Program-made: the position numbers and the translations under genes | Notes under the pieces: generated by a model | The model's database searches: none | The model's input: only the letters and a program-made list of their open reading frames with translations | Told to the model about the DNA's origin: nothing | In this document: in pieces, positions 44,575 through 56,620 of the stretch | How the letters are laid out: each line of letters starts with the position of its first letter | Position numbering within the stretch: position 1 is the stretch's first letter | Assembly (NCBI GenBank): GCA_026874595.1 | Contig: CM049311.1 | Location: 76,954,453-77,018,452 of the forward strand | Source of the DNA: Sipunculus nudus | Taxonomy: Eukaryota; Annelida; Sipuncula; Golfingiida; Sipunculidae | Direction: 5' to 3' | DNA: 64,000 bases

Positions 44575-46515
44575 AATAGGGGCACTTCGGCTAAGTTGCT
44601 GGCAGGGTGCCAGATGCTGGGGTGGGCCCAAACACTGTGCTGGGCTAAGCTACTGGTCAGTATGTCCCCATACATACATGAAGCAGCCCTGTAGTGTGTG
44701 TGTGTGTGTGTGTGTCCGTTGCATGCTGTCCTTTGTTGTTGTTTTACTAACTGTTAAAATAAAATGGGGAGGGTCTGCTAAAAGTATGCAAAAGAATAAA
44801 ACTAACTCTCTTTTTGGAATTTCTGGTGACACTTGTGCATATCAGAAGAGGCTATGATGGTGAACATTTCATTTTCTGGCTGTCCATTTTTGTTTATCCC
44901 AAGCTCATGTTGCAGGGTTTTCATCATCTAATTGAACTTTCTTGCCTTAGTGTTCAAACCCCCAAATGTAAAGGTTTATCTACCTGTATATTTTTACCTA
45001 ACAAACAGGGCTTAGCAAGGTTCATCATTATCTACACAGAATTAAGAGTAGAAAATCCATTTGGACCAATGAATCAGAGAGGTACTTTGTCCAATTATAA
45101 ACAAAAACATTCCAAATGCTTGTTTGGATTAGGCTAAGCTTCATCTTTGTTTCAAAACTTTATCCTGGGTCCATCTATGATGCTGCCATTGTGAAAGAGT
45201 ACAGGTCCCTGTAGTGTTTATAGCCTAGGGATGAAATAATGGCAGTTTGAGAATTCAACATTAGGCCTTTGCTACTGCCCAGGAGAGCCACGCTCAATAT
45301 GCCTATTTTCAGTCTTGGGGAAAACACTGGGGTAAAAGCCATCAAAACTTGAGGAAAGTTGCCTGTGTATGCATAATATACTGTGGTTGCCGTTTTGTTC
45401 GCAAGGGTTTTATTTTCGCGATATTCGCGAATGCGATATAATCGCGAATATGAAACCCTCGGGAATAAGCTGCCCTTTTATCGAGGATGAACAAGAGAAT
45501 ATAATGCATCTGCAGATTCTGCACAAATGATTTAGTTATCACACCTCTGAAAACAAGGTTTGTAAATTAACTACATAATCTCTGGATGGTGTTACAACCT
45601 GCTCATACAAACACTAAATGATAATTGTCAAAACATCGATTAAGAGACAGGTTATTGTACAATGACTATAAAGATAAGGATCTTAAGGAGTTGGGTATTG
45701 TGGGATTTTTTAAATTTAAAAAAAAAATAAATGTAAATATTATTTTTTTTAATAGATTCTAGTGCAATCACGAAAATAAAACCCTCGCAAAACATTCAAA
45801 ATTAAGAAATCGCGAAATTTTACCCTCGCGAATATGAAGCCAACCACAGTATGTTGAACGTGCCATAAGACAAATCAAAACTTAAGATATAGTCAGGGAT
45901 TATCCCAATAAAAATGAGATATTTGTCAATAAAACTCACTTTTGTGGCAGGGCTGTGCGTTTTATAGCAGGGCTTGGCATAAATTGAAATATGCATTGAA
46001 TATGAGATAGAATGACTGGGCCAATTATTACATTTTTCAATGTCACTGGTCAGTAAAGTTTTTGAGCAAATGAATTTCATAAAAGTTAATAAACTTGTAC
46101 AATATTTAATTCCAGAACACTTCATTAAAGGTTACATTAACAACATGTTTTCCTTTATTTATGAATCCCACGAAAGAACAGTTGTGAATTCCTGTGCATG
46201 CTATTTGTGCTTGTACCTGGGTGTAGTCAGTGTGTTTCTTGTTAAGGATAAGTTTTCCATCTGCATCTTCGAATATTATTGACATGCTGTCCTACTCTGT
46301 GCAATTATTATTCCCCTCTCTTTCAAAAGTTGAAGCTCCTTTACAGACTTCATACTGAATATAGTATCAGTAACTATATGCTGCAATAGACAATGTGCGT
46401 GCTGACCTATATACACAGTACATACACACAGCAGTGCCCTGGTCAAGCAGGGCTGTGTTTGGGCCCACCCCCGTGCCTGGCAGCTGGCCAGCAGCTTAGC
46501 CGAAATTGCTCTATT
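44575..46515. mobile_element. inverted-repeat DNA transposon, 1.9 kb, class unknown
   Basis: The left end AATAGGGGCACTTCGGCTAA continues with GTTGCTGGC and GGGGTGGGCCCAAACAC. The right end, read on the other strand, has AATAGAGCAATTTCGGCTAA, GCTGCTGGC and GGGGTGGGCCCAAACAC in the same order. The imperfect inverted repeats are about 60 bp, with weaker subterminal similarity beyond. No clear target duplication is visible. The interior carries a nested 469-bp MITE and no intact transposase; a 107-codon + frame (44814-45137) has no recognisable motif. A TG microsatellite lies at 44694-44715. Possibly a non-autonomous derivative of a larger element. Confidence 0.7.
45381..45849. mobile_element. 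MITE with CTGTGGTTG...CAACCACAG ends, 469 bp
   Basis: Inverted ends (left CTGTGGTTGCCGTTTTGTTC; right GAATATGAAGCCAACCACAG) are flanked by TA on both sides, a TA target duplication. Subterminal parts are rich in CGCGA and ACCCTCG words. It sits inside the larger inverted-repeat transposon, so it inserted later. No coding capacity. Confidence 0.85.
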
Positions 46516-47132
46516 AACTTCAGATCCAGAGTAACTATTGTAGCTGGTTCAGACTATTCTCAGATTTAGTTTTAAACGGAACCTTATTCTGTATTTTATA
46601 ACCTTTAATATATCCAACATCAGTTCTTTCCATGCAACTATACAACAATTCTCTTGTGCATGGACAGACAAACGTTAAAAGCATGCATGAGGATCCGTTA
46701 TTGGGCTGCTCATCTGCAGATAGGCAGTTCAATTATACTGATGCACTGCACTGCAGACACACTGGCCCATCTGCAGAAAGGCTTGGCCAAATAACAAGTT
46801 TTCTATATTTTTGGAAAGTAATTATAGACTTTTGTTAGACACACACTGCACTTCACTAAATTTCATTTCATTGTAAATTAATCACTACAGACTGCTTGTC
46901 ATTGTAATTACTCAAATCATCACCACATGCTAGTTAATGCATTGAAGCTAGACACTTTACAATTACTACACAGTGAAATAACATAAAATTAACGAAACAA
47001 AACACTTAACATAAAATATATACAACTACACCAGACAATTAATCTGCATGGACAAAATTTTTCAACCCATTGGGTGTGCAACTGATATATGGGTGTTACG
47101 GCAATTGCCTCAGACAAGTCTCTTATATAACA
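46516..47132. other. sequence between transposon and pseudogene
   Basis: Reading frames on both strands (46535-46838) have no known motif. This may be downstream sequence of the element that carried the Ulp1-like domain. Confidence 0.4.
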
Positions 47133-47570
47133 CTCGTATAAAATTTGTGGGGTTCTTGTGATAAAAGCTGATGGGAAATCTGGCAGTTTAGTCCTTTCTT
47201 TAAATTTTCACACAAATGGTGTCGGGGATAAATGCACTTTTTGTAACATGCAGGGGTCATCAACAGACAGCAGAGTCTTTTCGAAAGCAATTGCAATCAA
47301 ACACCATGCACAGTCACTTCCACCAGTCTGCCTATATGGACATTCATGACATGCACGCACCTTGATATTTTTTTTTTTATGAAGTTCCTAATAAGATCTT
47401 TTGTTTCTTCTGATTGTTTCTTTGAAATTGAATCAGAGATCTCTCTGCAGTTGTTGGGCTGTCCAATATTGGAGACATTTATCCATGCAGTTTTTTTTTT
47501 TCACGTGGAATATTTTGGACATATATATAATCCTGCACTTGTTAATTGGTGTGTTCCACTATATAGGTTT
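47133..47570 (-). pseudogene. broken Ulp1/SENP-like cysteine protease domain, probably transposon-derived
   Basis: Read on the minus strand, the region shows the ordered landmarks of the C48 (Ulp1-like) protease fold: WINVSNIG at 47462-47485 (the strand after the catalytic His in the family's HWxTVSNIG), then ISDS (the Asp segment, usually VYDS), then QTGGSDC at 47310-47330 (Gln and nucleophile Cys of Q-x4-DC-G), then LIAIAFEKTLLSVDDPCML (AIA helix), then LPDFPSAFITRTP. It is not functional: the His is replaced by Ala, a run of 11 A at 47370-47380 shifts the frame between the Asp and Cys segments, and an in-frame TGA follows the AIA segment. In invertebrates, free-standing domains of this type are commonly carried by DNA transposons. 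That origin is inferred here; the domain match is seen. Confidence 0.75.
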
Positions 47571-48065
47571 TGTTGAAGTTCAGGATCCTGAAGTGTTTCA
47601 CAATTTCCACATACCTTTGATTTGTTATGAGACCTGACTGCTTGCTCAATTAAGGATTACTGATGTGCGCATCCAGTATTTCATGATGGTGTGTGTCATC
47701 CATTCTATAGAAGATTGAACACTGACCCATTAGGTCGATGAAATTTATTAAAAATCTTAACCATGCACTCAGTGTCATTATTAAATACTCACAAATGACC
47801 AACAAATTAACCTTGATCATGTCTATAGATATATAAGCATCACTCTGAATGTGTGAAGAAATATTCTAGTAAATTACTTTTCATGCATAGGATGACCGAA
47901 CAATATTGGAGATAAATAAACACATTCGAACGCAGAATGACTTAGGGTCCTGTATATAAATAGTATTATGAAATACAGACGCTACAAATATATGAATAGA
48001 ATAGTAACAAAGGATAAATGCAATATATATACATGGAATTTAAGCTTCATTCATTTATTCATTTT

Positions 48066-48123
<58 letters not shown>

Positions 48124-48740
48124 TGACCACTCAAATAATTTGCTCCTTAAATATTTTAGCAATAATGTATTCTCATGAAATTCGAGTTTCGAATTTATAT
48201 AAGCGCTGTGCCGATTTATCGGTTATATCGATTATTTGTCCTTTTCTTTATAATGGATTAAATTTGTTTCATTTCGTGAAATCGACCATGGACGATTATG
48301 TACACATATATGCCTATATATAGAAGATAATTTTTTGGGGAAACAATCTCAATTAAACGATCTCAGAAACAAGGAATTAAAGCGAATCATACAAAAAGTA
48401 TAGCAACATTTGCAGCGTCATCTTTTTATTAGTATTATTCTCAATATAGTAATTAGTGCATAAGAGCATGATTTATCTAGTATTTTCATGATGAAAACAG
48501 TTATTGGTGTCTGTTAATGACATGTTTATTCGGGGAATTCCCTGGAATTACAAAACAATACAACAGTGCACCTGTCAGTATAGCGTCATGCAGAATGGCG
48601 ACATGCCCTGCTATGCATGTTGCATGAAAAAGTAAATAAGGGAGGTCGGTGTAATTAACGTTTAATAATGGATCAACGGTTGTTCTATCTCTGGCGGTAA
48701 TCGAACATTATTAAGCAACCGATTACACAACACTGATATT
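47571..48740. other. AT-rich sequence with a TAA array, no gene seen
   Basis: The part adjacent to the pseudogene (up to about 47720) may be further decayed coding sequence of the same element, but it cannot be aligned by eye. Confidence 0.45.
48067..48122. repeat. (TAA)n microsatellite
   Basis: About 18 trinucleotide units; read as poly-Asn in one frame. Confidence 0.98.
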
Positions 48741-48751
48741 GTGTGTGTGTG

Positions 48752-48810
<59 letters not shown>
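48741..48810. repeat. (GT)n-(TA)n compound microsatellite
   Basis: GT run followed by about 25 TA units. Confidence 0.98.
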
Positions 48811-48814
<4 letters not shown>

Positions 48815-51534
48815 ACCTATATTGCGCTTGGGAATTTATGAGGATTTGAGGGAGTCGGTAATGTCATGTCATTAACATGCACTACCACTTTTGAAGAGGA
48901 AGATATATTTTTGAAATCTGTGTTCATTAATTATTCTAAAAAGATCCATTTTCATTATTTTTTAAACATGCGTACAAATATTTACTTCAGGGTTAGGTTT
49001 GAACTTCGATCTAGAGTATTTAAATGCAAATGTTTCAAATAAATCAAATGCAAGTGCGATTAATTATGAAATGCAAATGCACTAAATAAGCTGCTAAAAC
49101 TAGCCTGGAAGAATATCATTTCTATTTGATGATTTTCATGATAAATGTTCTCGTATATTTTAAGCATTTCATATGGAAAGACATTTACATTTGAAAAAAA
49201 AAAAAGAAGAAACATTGTCAGGAATGCATTGAAATGGAAGTGTAAATATATGTATACATGTAGAGTTACCTGCCTGTATCTATAGCTTTGTATATAAAAA
49301 ATGCAAATGCATGAACCATAGCGCGCACATATACATAGACATTGGAGTTCAAATGATCGAAATAAAAATCAAATGAAAATGCACTTTCGGGTGCACTATA
49401 TAGCCTGAAACAAATTTGCCATGCACCCGATATTATAAGATATTTGTTTGATTAACTTTGACTATATGGAGCTGCTGAAATCGTTCTTATAAAAAAAATA
49501 ACATAGCTGTGTATGAAGTCTTTGTTCAAGATTATTGATCAACCTACAGTTGAATTTACATTTAAATTGAAAATCATATGTTTCCAGCTCTGTATTTACC
49601 GGTAAGTTTCATAACTGTAGTTCTGCATTTAAATGAAAATTAAAACTGCATTTTAAGATGCATGCATTTTTAGATGGATTACAAATGTAAATGATTTTGC
49701 TCAAGCATAGTTCAAGCTGAAACATAAAAGGTACATTAACTAATTATCATTGATATGCAGGTATAATCAAAACAGTTATATTAAGTGATTATTTTGTAAT
49801 TCCTTCGTAACAGGTAGAGGCTGTTATTTTTTTAATAAATGTCATATATCTCTATTTCTTTATATAATATTGCTTTATTTTCTGTGTTTTTGATATACTT
49901 TAATAACATTGTCATATTGTACACTTTTAATAAGTGCATTACAGAACTAATGTATTTTTAAAATTATATCCCAAAATGTGTTAGAATTTGATCAAACACC
50001 TACCTATACGCATGTAAAATTTACATTCTTAGTCATATATGACTTTGAACTAATGAAAGAAAATGGGATATAATGCATCATATTATATGTCAGTTATAAT
50101 GGATTATATATTTATATTCATATAGATAATACCATGTGGTGTGTGTCATGAACTATCATTTCCCGTCGAGTTTATCCTGGGTTACCCTTTCAATAAGTGT
50201 AACTGATTGAACAATGGGGGTTCATTAGCGTGCAATGTATGTTCGTCAGTGTAGTTATACATGGTTATGCATTTTTCTTTGGACTGACCATAGGAAAATT
50301 TAAATAATAATGTTTAACGGCTTTTCATTCTAAAGATTTTAAATTTGTGTTGGTGGTGACATTATAGTTTACTGTTTGTATGATAGGTGGCGCCACATGT
50401 GGTTACAGTTTTTCATGACCGCAGACTGTTTTTTTCTTGACCCTGGCGACAGGCATATAACTTGGCATCTATTTGAACGTTTACTTAAAATCTTAATGTT
50501 TAACATTCGTTGGTGTACATAGGAATTTTAGAAAACGAAAGAATAGGGAAAACCTTATTTTGCCGGCGTGTGGATTCAGTGAGACGTGTGTCACATATCA
50601 GTGTATGGTGATTGTGGTAGCACTGAGAAGTATTCCGTGTCTTTTGAGTGGAATCAGGTGTAGGATGGGATTATTTTGTCTTTAAGGATTCCTAAAATTA
50701 AAGAATTTGGAGAACTTCTTTTCTGTGGAAATAATAATCAAGGTGATACTAGGGAGGTGTAAATTTCCCCGGAAACGCGGAGTAATATGTGGTGAATATA
50801 TATTGATGCACTACAAACATTTACCATGTGCGCTATAAGGCTTTCACGATACATCTAGGCGTGTGCCTTATAGAGTGGATCATTGTACATTTTGTATTTT
50901 TCAGTATTTTGAACCTACGTGTTACATTATTTATGAATGTCATAAACTATAAACAATAATATATACTATTCAGTGAAATAATTTAGGGTCAACACAAACA
51001 GTCGATTAACAAATATTATATATATATGTGTGTCTCCTGCTTACCTAATAAGTTATGACAAAGTACAGTTTTTATAAATGCGTAAGCGTCATGCTCCAGT
51101 TTCCATATATATGACAGTGCTTTATAAATATCAAGCTGTATGGGTTTGGGCATAAATCATAAATAGAAAATAAAATAATTTTTTTGGCTCCTTTCAATAT
51201 TTAGAGCAAAAACTCCAGAATAAGGAACCTATTCATATCATCGGATTTTCGTCAACAGCGGCAGTTTTCGCATATATGATTATTACAGATTAATCCATGG
51301 TCAAATGGAAATGTTGAGCCAATTATTTTGCGACTGACGTGTACCCAAATGAAAGAGCGTGACAGCGGCATAATATTAGCAATAAATAATTTATATTTAA
51401 ATGTTTGTATAGGTTTAATTATGAATACTGTAGGTTAGCTAAATTGGTTTCGCACAACTTAAAGTGAATGTCATCCTCTCACTCGTTGATCACAAAAGGT
51501 GTTCAAAGTAACATCAGGTCAGTGTGTGGCAATG
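48811..51534. other. AT-rich sequence with octamer-like words, no gene seen
   Basis: Three ATGCAAAT octamers (49024-49031, 49071-49078, 49301-49308) lie within 285 bp, with further AAATGCAA-like words up to about 49700. A somewhat G+C-richer stretch at 50380-50620 has no supported exon. Confidence 0.5.
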
Positions 51535-52640
51535 GACAGTAGAAATAGCTCAAAGTGACGTCACGTAAATGTCAGTAGACAGCAAGAGGTGTTAAAGGTG
51601 ACGTCAAGAGAATGTCACTGGGCAGAAGGGGGAGTTCAAGGTGACGTCAAAAAATGTCAATGGACAGCAGGAGGTGTTCAAGGTGACGTCAAGAGAATGT
51701 CAATGGACGGCAGGAGAAGTCAAGATGACGCGAAGAGAATGCCATTGAACAAGAGGAGGAGTTCAAGGTGACATCAATAGAATGTCAATAGACAGCAGGA
51801 GGAGTTCAAAGTGACGTCAAGAGGATCTTTAGGACAGGAGGTAGGGATAAGGTGATGTCAAGGGAAATTTCAAATGGAGAGCAAAAGGAGTTCAGGGTGA
51901 AGTTAAGAGATTTTCAATTGACATTAGGAGAAGTTCAAGTTGACGTCAAGGGAAAATACCAAAGGACAGGAGGGGAGACAAGGTGACGCCATAAGAATGC
52001 CAATAGACAGGAGGGGGAGTTCAAGATGACCTCAATAGAAAGTCATTTGAGAATTTTAGAATTCAAGACAATGTTAACAGACGTCCAGCGAATGTAGATG
52101 TGTTCAGTATTACATCAAGATGGGTTCCTGGTGACAATAAAATAATGTAAAGGGACAGCAGATTGATCTAAATGTGACGTCAAGCGCGTGTCAGTGGAGA
52201 GCTGGTTCAGTTCATGGTGACGTCAACAGAATGTCATATGACGTCAAGAGAATGTACATGAGTTAGAGGTGTCAAGAGTGTGTTCAAGGTGACGCCAGAG
52301 GAGTTCAAAGAACGCCAAGAGAATGTCAGTTGACAGCAAAAAGAGCTCCTAGCGGCGTAAAGTGAATATCAGTAAAAAAAAAGGATGAGTTCAAGATGTA
52401 ATAAACAGAATGTTAATGACGCAAAGAGAATGTATATGAGTTCAAGGTGACGTCAAGTGGATGTTTATTGACAACAGAATATCAATGTTCGTCAAGAGAA
52501 TTTAGATGAGTTCAAGGTGACGTCCAGATGGGTTCATGGTGACATTAACACAGTGTCACCGAACAGGAGAATAATGTCAAGGTGACGTCAAGTATGAATC
52601 TGTCAGTAGATAGAAAGATGATTCCTAAGGTGTAATCACA
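51535..52640. repeat. 43-bp minisatellite carrying CRE sites (TGACGTCA)
   Basis: The unit is GGTGACGTCAAGAGAATGTC followed by AATGGACAGCAGGAGGAGTTCAA (43 bp). Perfect TGACGTCA occurs at 51556, 51599, 51642, 51684, 51812, 51941, 52175, 52218, 52239, 52448 and 52583, and one-base variants fill most of the remaining unit positions. TGACGTCA is the palindromic CREB/ATF binding site. The spacing follows the 43-bp unit on the left and becomes irregular on the right. The 60-codon frame at 51589 is a by-product. Confidence 0.95.
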
Positions 52641-54330
52641 AGGAGCTCAATATATTTTGTAAGAAAAGTAGGTAAGTCAGCATTAAAGCGGTTGAACTTA
52701 ACGTAAATGGTCAAAGAAAAGAGCGTTAATATATAACAGAGAAAATCAGGTAAACTTTGTGAGGAACTCAAAATGGCGTTAGGGGAAGGTGATCTTGATT
52801 GGTATCTTCATGAGAAAAAATAATATCCTGATATGCTATTCCAAGACCAGGCAGACAAGAGTTTTCTCTAGTAAAGAGCACGGGAAAAGCATCTCCAATA
52901 TAGTGATTTTCCCTTGAAGTTATAACAGTCGGCAGGAGCAGAAGCATATATATAAGAAAGTTGATTATATACAAATGAAAAACGTTTGACGCGACATAGA
53001 TTTATAAGCAGTCACATGTAATAACATTTTATCGTTGGTAACACCAAGCCATAAAGTGATTATACACACAGTGAATGTAAATGTTCATATTATAGAAAAA
53101 TCCAGATTTGTCATTATATAGTAACAGGTTTTGCCTGACACAATGGAAGGTGTGTTGCATTGTGCATAGTTTGCCATCCTGAAGATCGGCTTCATATCGA
53201 CCAAAATTTTCACAGATCAATATATAACAAGAGAAAATAACGAATTCATACAAAGAAGAGGATATTTTTTTATTCTTTCACTGTTCAAAAGAAGTATTGA
53301 GGGCATTTAACACCAGCTATTCACTTAAAAGAAAAGTTCTTATACAACGCTTCTGTGGCGGATGATATTAGTGAACACAGTATTGGTCATGAGGACATCA
53401 TGTTTCCAAATATTATGATATTCCAATTCATAGTTTAATCTGGAAGGATGGTAACAACCTATGTCGAGCATGCAGGAAATACCATGGACACATTTTTTGC
53501 CATGCATGCATACACATGAATTGAATGACTGCATGGAATACTTAGAAAAATGTGTCGAGCGGATATGGAAAAAGGGTTACATTTCGAATTCCTCAAAATG
53601 GTATAGTATACATTTTTTACATTTCTCACAGAAAGTTACTGTTTAGTCAAAATATGTGATATAACTTTTCACAAAAGTTGGAAACAAGGTTAAGGGGACT
53701 TCATGGTATGCGAGACATGCAGACAACGGAGACATACTTTTGTTAAAGAAAGCATATGTAAATATGATATTTCCTTCTATATTAAGCAGACTTTTCCGTG
53801 TTTTCGTGATAACTATTTTGTTTACAGTGCGTCTTATTTTACATGTGAGCGGGTGCACGTCCCCTTGTTTTAATACAGCATATAAATTTTCTTTTAATTT
53901 TATATTTTGAATGAGCGTATGATTAAATTTAGTTAGATAAAGTTAAGGTAGAGGATAATATCCTTGAACTGTCAATTAGTTAAAATATCGAATTTAAATA
54001 ACTTAGATATACGAAATTATATACTTGTAAAATATGACAGTTGCTAAGAATAATTTTCTTCACATCGTCTCTTGACTATAATGTTCTCTCTTGTGCAAGT
54101 AAAGTCTTTTGATATAGAGGACTAACTGAATGTGCATGCGCAATAATTCCTAAACAACAAGAGTTTGTCACACTGGAAAGAATGTAAAATCGTTTCAGTC
54201 TGTCTGAGTTATGTGAAAATCATTTATTTTCGTTTATGAGCATATATAACCCCAAAGAGACTAGTTATGTACAGATGTTTTCATATTAAAATGAATTCGC
54301 TGTGAATACGTGTTTTTGTTCAGCACTAAC
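52641..54330. other. AT-rich sequence, no gene seen
   Basis: Several 60-75 codon frames on the minus strand are expected by chance; none has flanking splice signals or known motifs. Confidence 0.5.
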
Positions 54331-54412
54331 ACACTGGAACAGTTTCGACCACCATGGGCACTGACTAACGTAGTCGTAATTGTCGGATGGTCATATTTGT
54401 GAAATTCCAAGT
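54331..54412. mobile_element. short palindromic MITE, degenerate copy
   Basis: ACACTGGAACAGTTTCGACC on the left and GGATGGTCATATTTGTGAAATTCCAAGT on the right are an imperfect inverted repeat. The body matches the MITE at 34492. A second degenerate partial copy follows at about 54440-54507 (GGGGTGGTCGTAAAACGGGG). Confidence 0.6.
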
Positions 54413-54511
54413 TACCTGGATCATATATATATATATATATGGGACCAAGAGAAGTGATCATTATTGTGGGGTTGTCGCAATTTTGGGGTGGTCGTAAAAC
54501 GGGGTATCTTA

Positions 54512-54518
<7 letters not shown>

Positions 54519-54600
<82 letters not shown>
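54519..54600. repeat. (TA)n microsatellite, about 80 bp
   Basis: One of the longest pure TA tracts in the window. It directly abuts the MITE-derived sequence. Confidence 0.98.
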
Positions 54601-54605
<5 letters not shown>

Positions 54606-54899
54606 GAATAAGTCAAGGGGTTTTAGCTGCATGATATATAAACGCACATTCAGAACATTTTTTTAAAATTATTTTTTAAGTACAAATATAACTTATGATA
54701 TCCGAGACATGCCGTAAATAAGGCGAAATACATTTAATTATTCAGGTTTAGTGTAAACAGAATCCGAGTCGTGTCATGTGTATAAAAATGCAAATATAAT
54801 TTGAACAATTCATTATGTAACCCCATTGAAATACATTTTCAGTATTGTGGATTTCAGTGGATGGTCATATAATAATATAGGTCCGTGTATAATAATAAC

Positions 54900-56620
54900 T
54901 AGATATATAGCAGATACAGTTTACAGTGGGCGAATATTGCTGCTACGCGGCAGATCCCTTTATCAGTCCATACTGATATTATCAAAGAGCTGTCCAGCGC
55001 GTATATTACAACAACTTGTCAACTGCTCCCTGATTTAATGGGAAGGCAGAGGTCACGTGACATCCACTGACCTTTCATGGATTTAATAAGAGGTGTTGCT
55101 AACGGTTTGTATCCCGCAGCCACCCCGAAGAAAATAGAGTTATCGCACATGCTAAAGTTAGCCAATACTATCCGATCATCGGCGTCCTTTGAGCTGCCCA
55201 CCGCCCGTGAGGCATGACCGCCACTTCGGGCCGCTCAGCAAACCTAATATACATTAATGTACATTAATAAGTGCTGGTTTGACACCGCTGTACCGTACGA
55301 CAATCAAGCATTTTTCAAGCCGAACCAAGCATAGAGAAAACCAATGATAAACGCGACCCAAGGAATTCCAACTTACACGCCTCGTGCGCCTTAGCGCAGA
55401 TACACATTCAAAGATGTAATAATATATGACCACATGTAGGCATATTTCAAATACTTGAGGTTAGGTCGGTATGCGCAGTTGACATCCCTGACATGTGACC
55501 CCAGTAGTTGCTATACGCACAGGCTCATGAGGAGTTAAGCGTGTATTGAGGGGAAACCCTGGCGCTTGAGAATACAGCTAGCGAGTAGTTCTCGTGTGTA
55601 CCATGCGTACGTTTAGGCCAAAAGGCCTACTCGACACTTGCCCTGAGCCCGACCCATTTCATTGATTCCGCAGTAGGTTCCCGCCAAATGGCGCGTGCGA
55701 AAGTGGGTCACTGGGACCCCCCGGAAGAGGCTCTTTTTATCTGTTACTCAAATATAAGCTGTATAAAACCGGGCAGTACGTGTGTGATAAAACGCCTGTC
55801 AGCAAAAGGTTATACATATAATTAAAGCCCAAATCAAGGGTGAGTGACGTGTATTAAAACTGTGTCACGGACACGGCGTCACATGGATAGAGGTGACGAC
55901 ACGTTCAGGCCATTTAATGGACACGGCCAAACATGGTACAGCGTGGAATTACCCTTATCAGACGGGACAGGAAGTACATGTTGACTCTGTTTTGCGACCC
56001 CGTACAATCTGGGACTCTGGCCCTGTTGTTACACCTATCATGACACCATCAGTAGTCTGTCGTATCATACACATGGTCCCTCAAACGGCTCTTCATGGAG
56101 TCTTAGTCGATACTCCATACTGTTCCATCCCTCCAGCCCGTAGTCCATCAGTGAATTCCCCGCAATCTGTAGTATACACCCTACACCGGTATATAGTAGG
56201 CAATAGTTTTGAGGTGAAACAAACGCATGGTGTCAAGTCACACAGAGAGTACATACATGCGAGCCGCCTACACACTCAGTAGGCAGTTCCAGAAGTAATT
56301 TGACCAGCTGTACAAACGTGGTTTCGAAATTAATGAGGTCCGGTATTATGTATTCATCCGCCCGGGCCGCGACACCAGATGCGACAACTGTCAACACCGT
56401 ATGCGCGGTGATGTAACACTGGATTATGCATGATTATACTGCCTCCGCACATTCATGTCATTCGTATGTTTATACTATCACATGCTGTCATGCATGATGG
56501 GACCGCTTTGGGCTAAGCCACGCCCACATGCAAATATGAATATGCTCGTTTCGGGGAACCCTTGGTAATTTGACAATCTATCTTATGCATTGAGCCTGGC
56601 GGCGTATTTGAACATATCCG
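54900..56620. promoter_or_regulatory. G+C-rich patch with a perfect GTCACGTGAC site
   Basis: Raised G+C and CpG over 1.7 kb. GTCACGTGAC at 55052-55061 is the palindromic E-box bound by USF and MiT/TFE factors. CCACGCCCACATGCAAAT at about 56519-56536 joins a GC-box-like and an octamer word. Open frames on both strands (129 codons on +, 55893-56282; 60 on -, 55019-55201) have no known domain and no clear splice pair. It resembles a promoter or 5' region, with direction undetermined. Confidence 0.3.

Noticed and set aside
48018-48323. Poly-Asn containing 101-codon frame
   Set aside because: The Asn tract is a TAA microsatellite read in one frame.
55893-56282. 129-codon + frame
   Set aside because: Length not unusual for about 48% G+C; no splice pair, repeats or recognisable motif.
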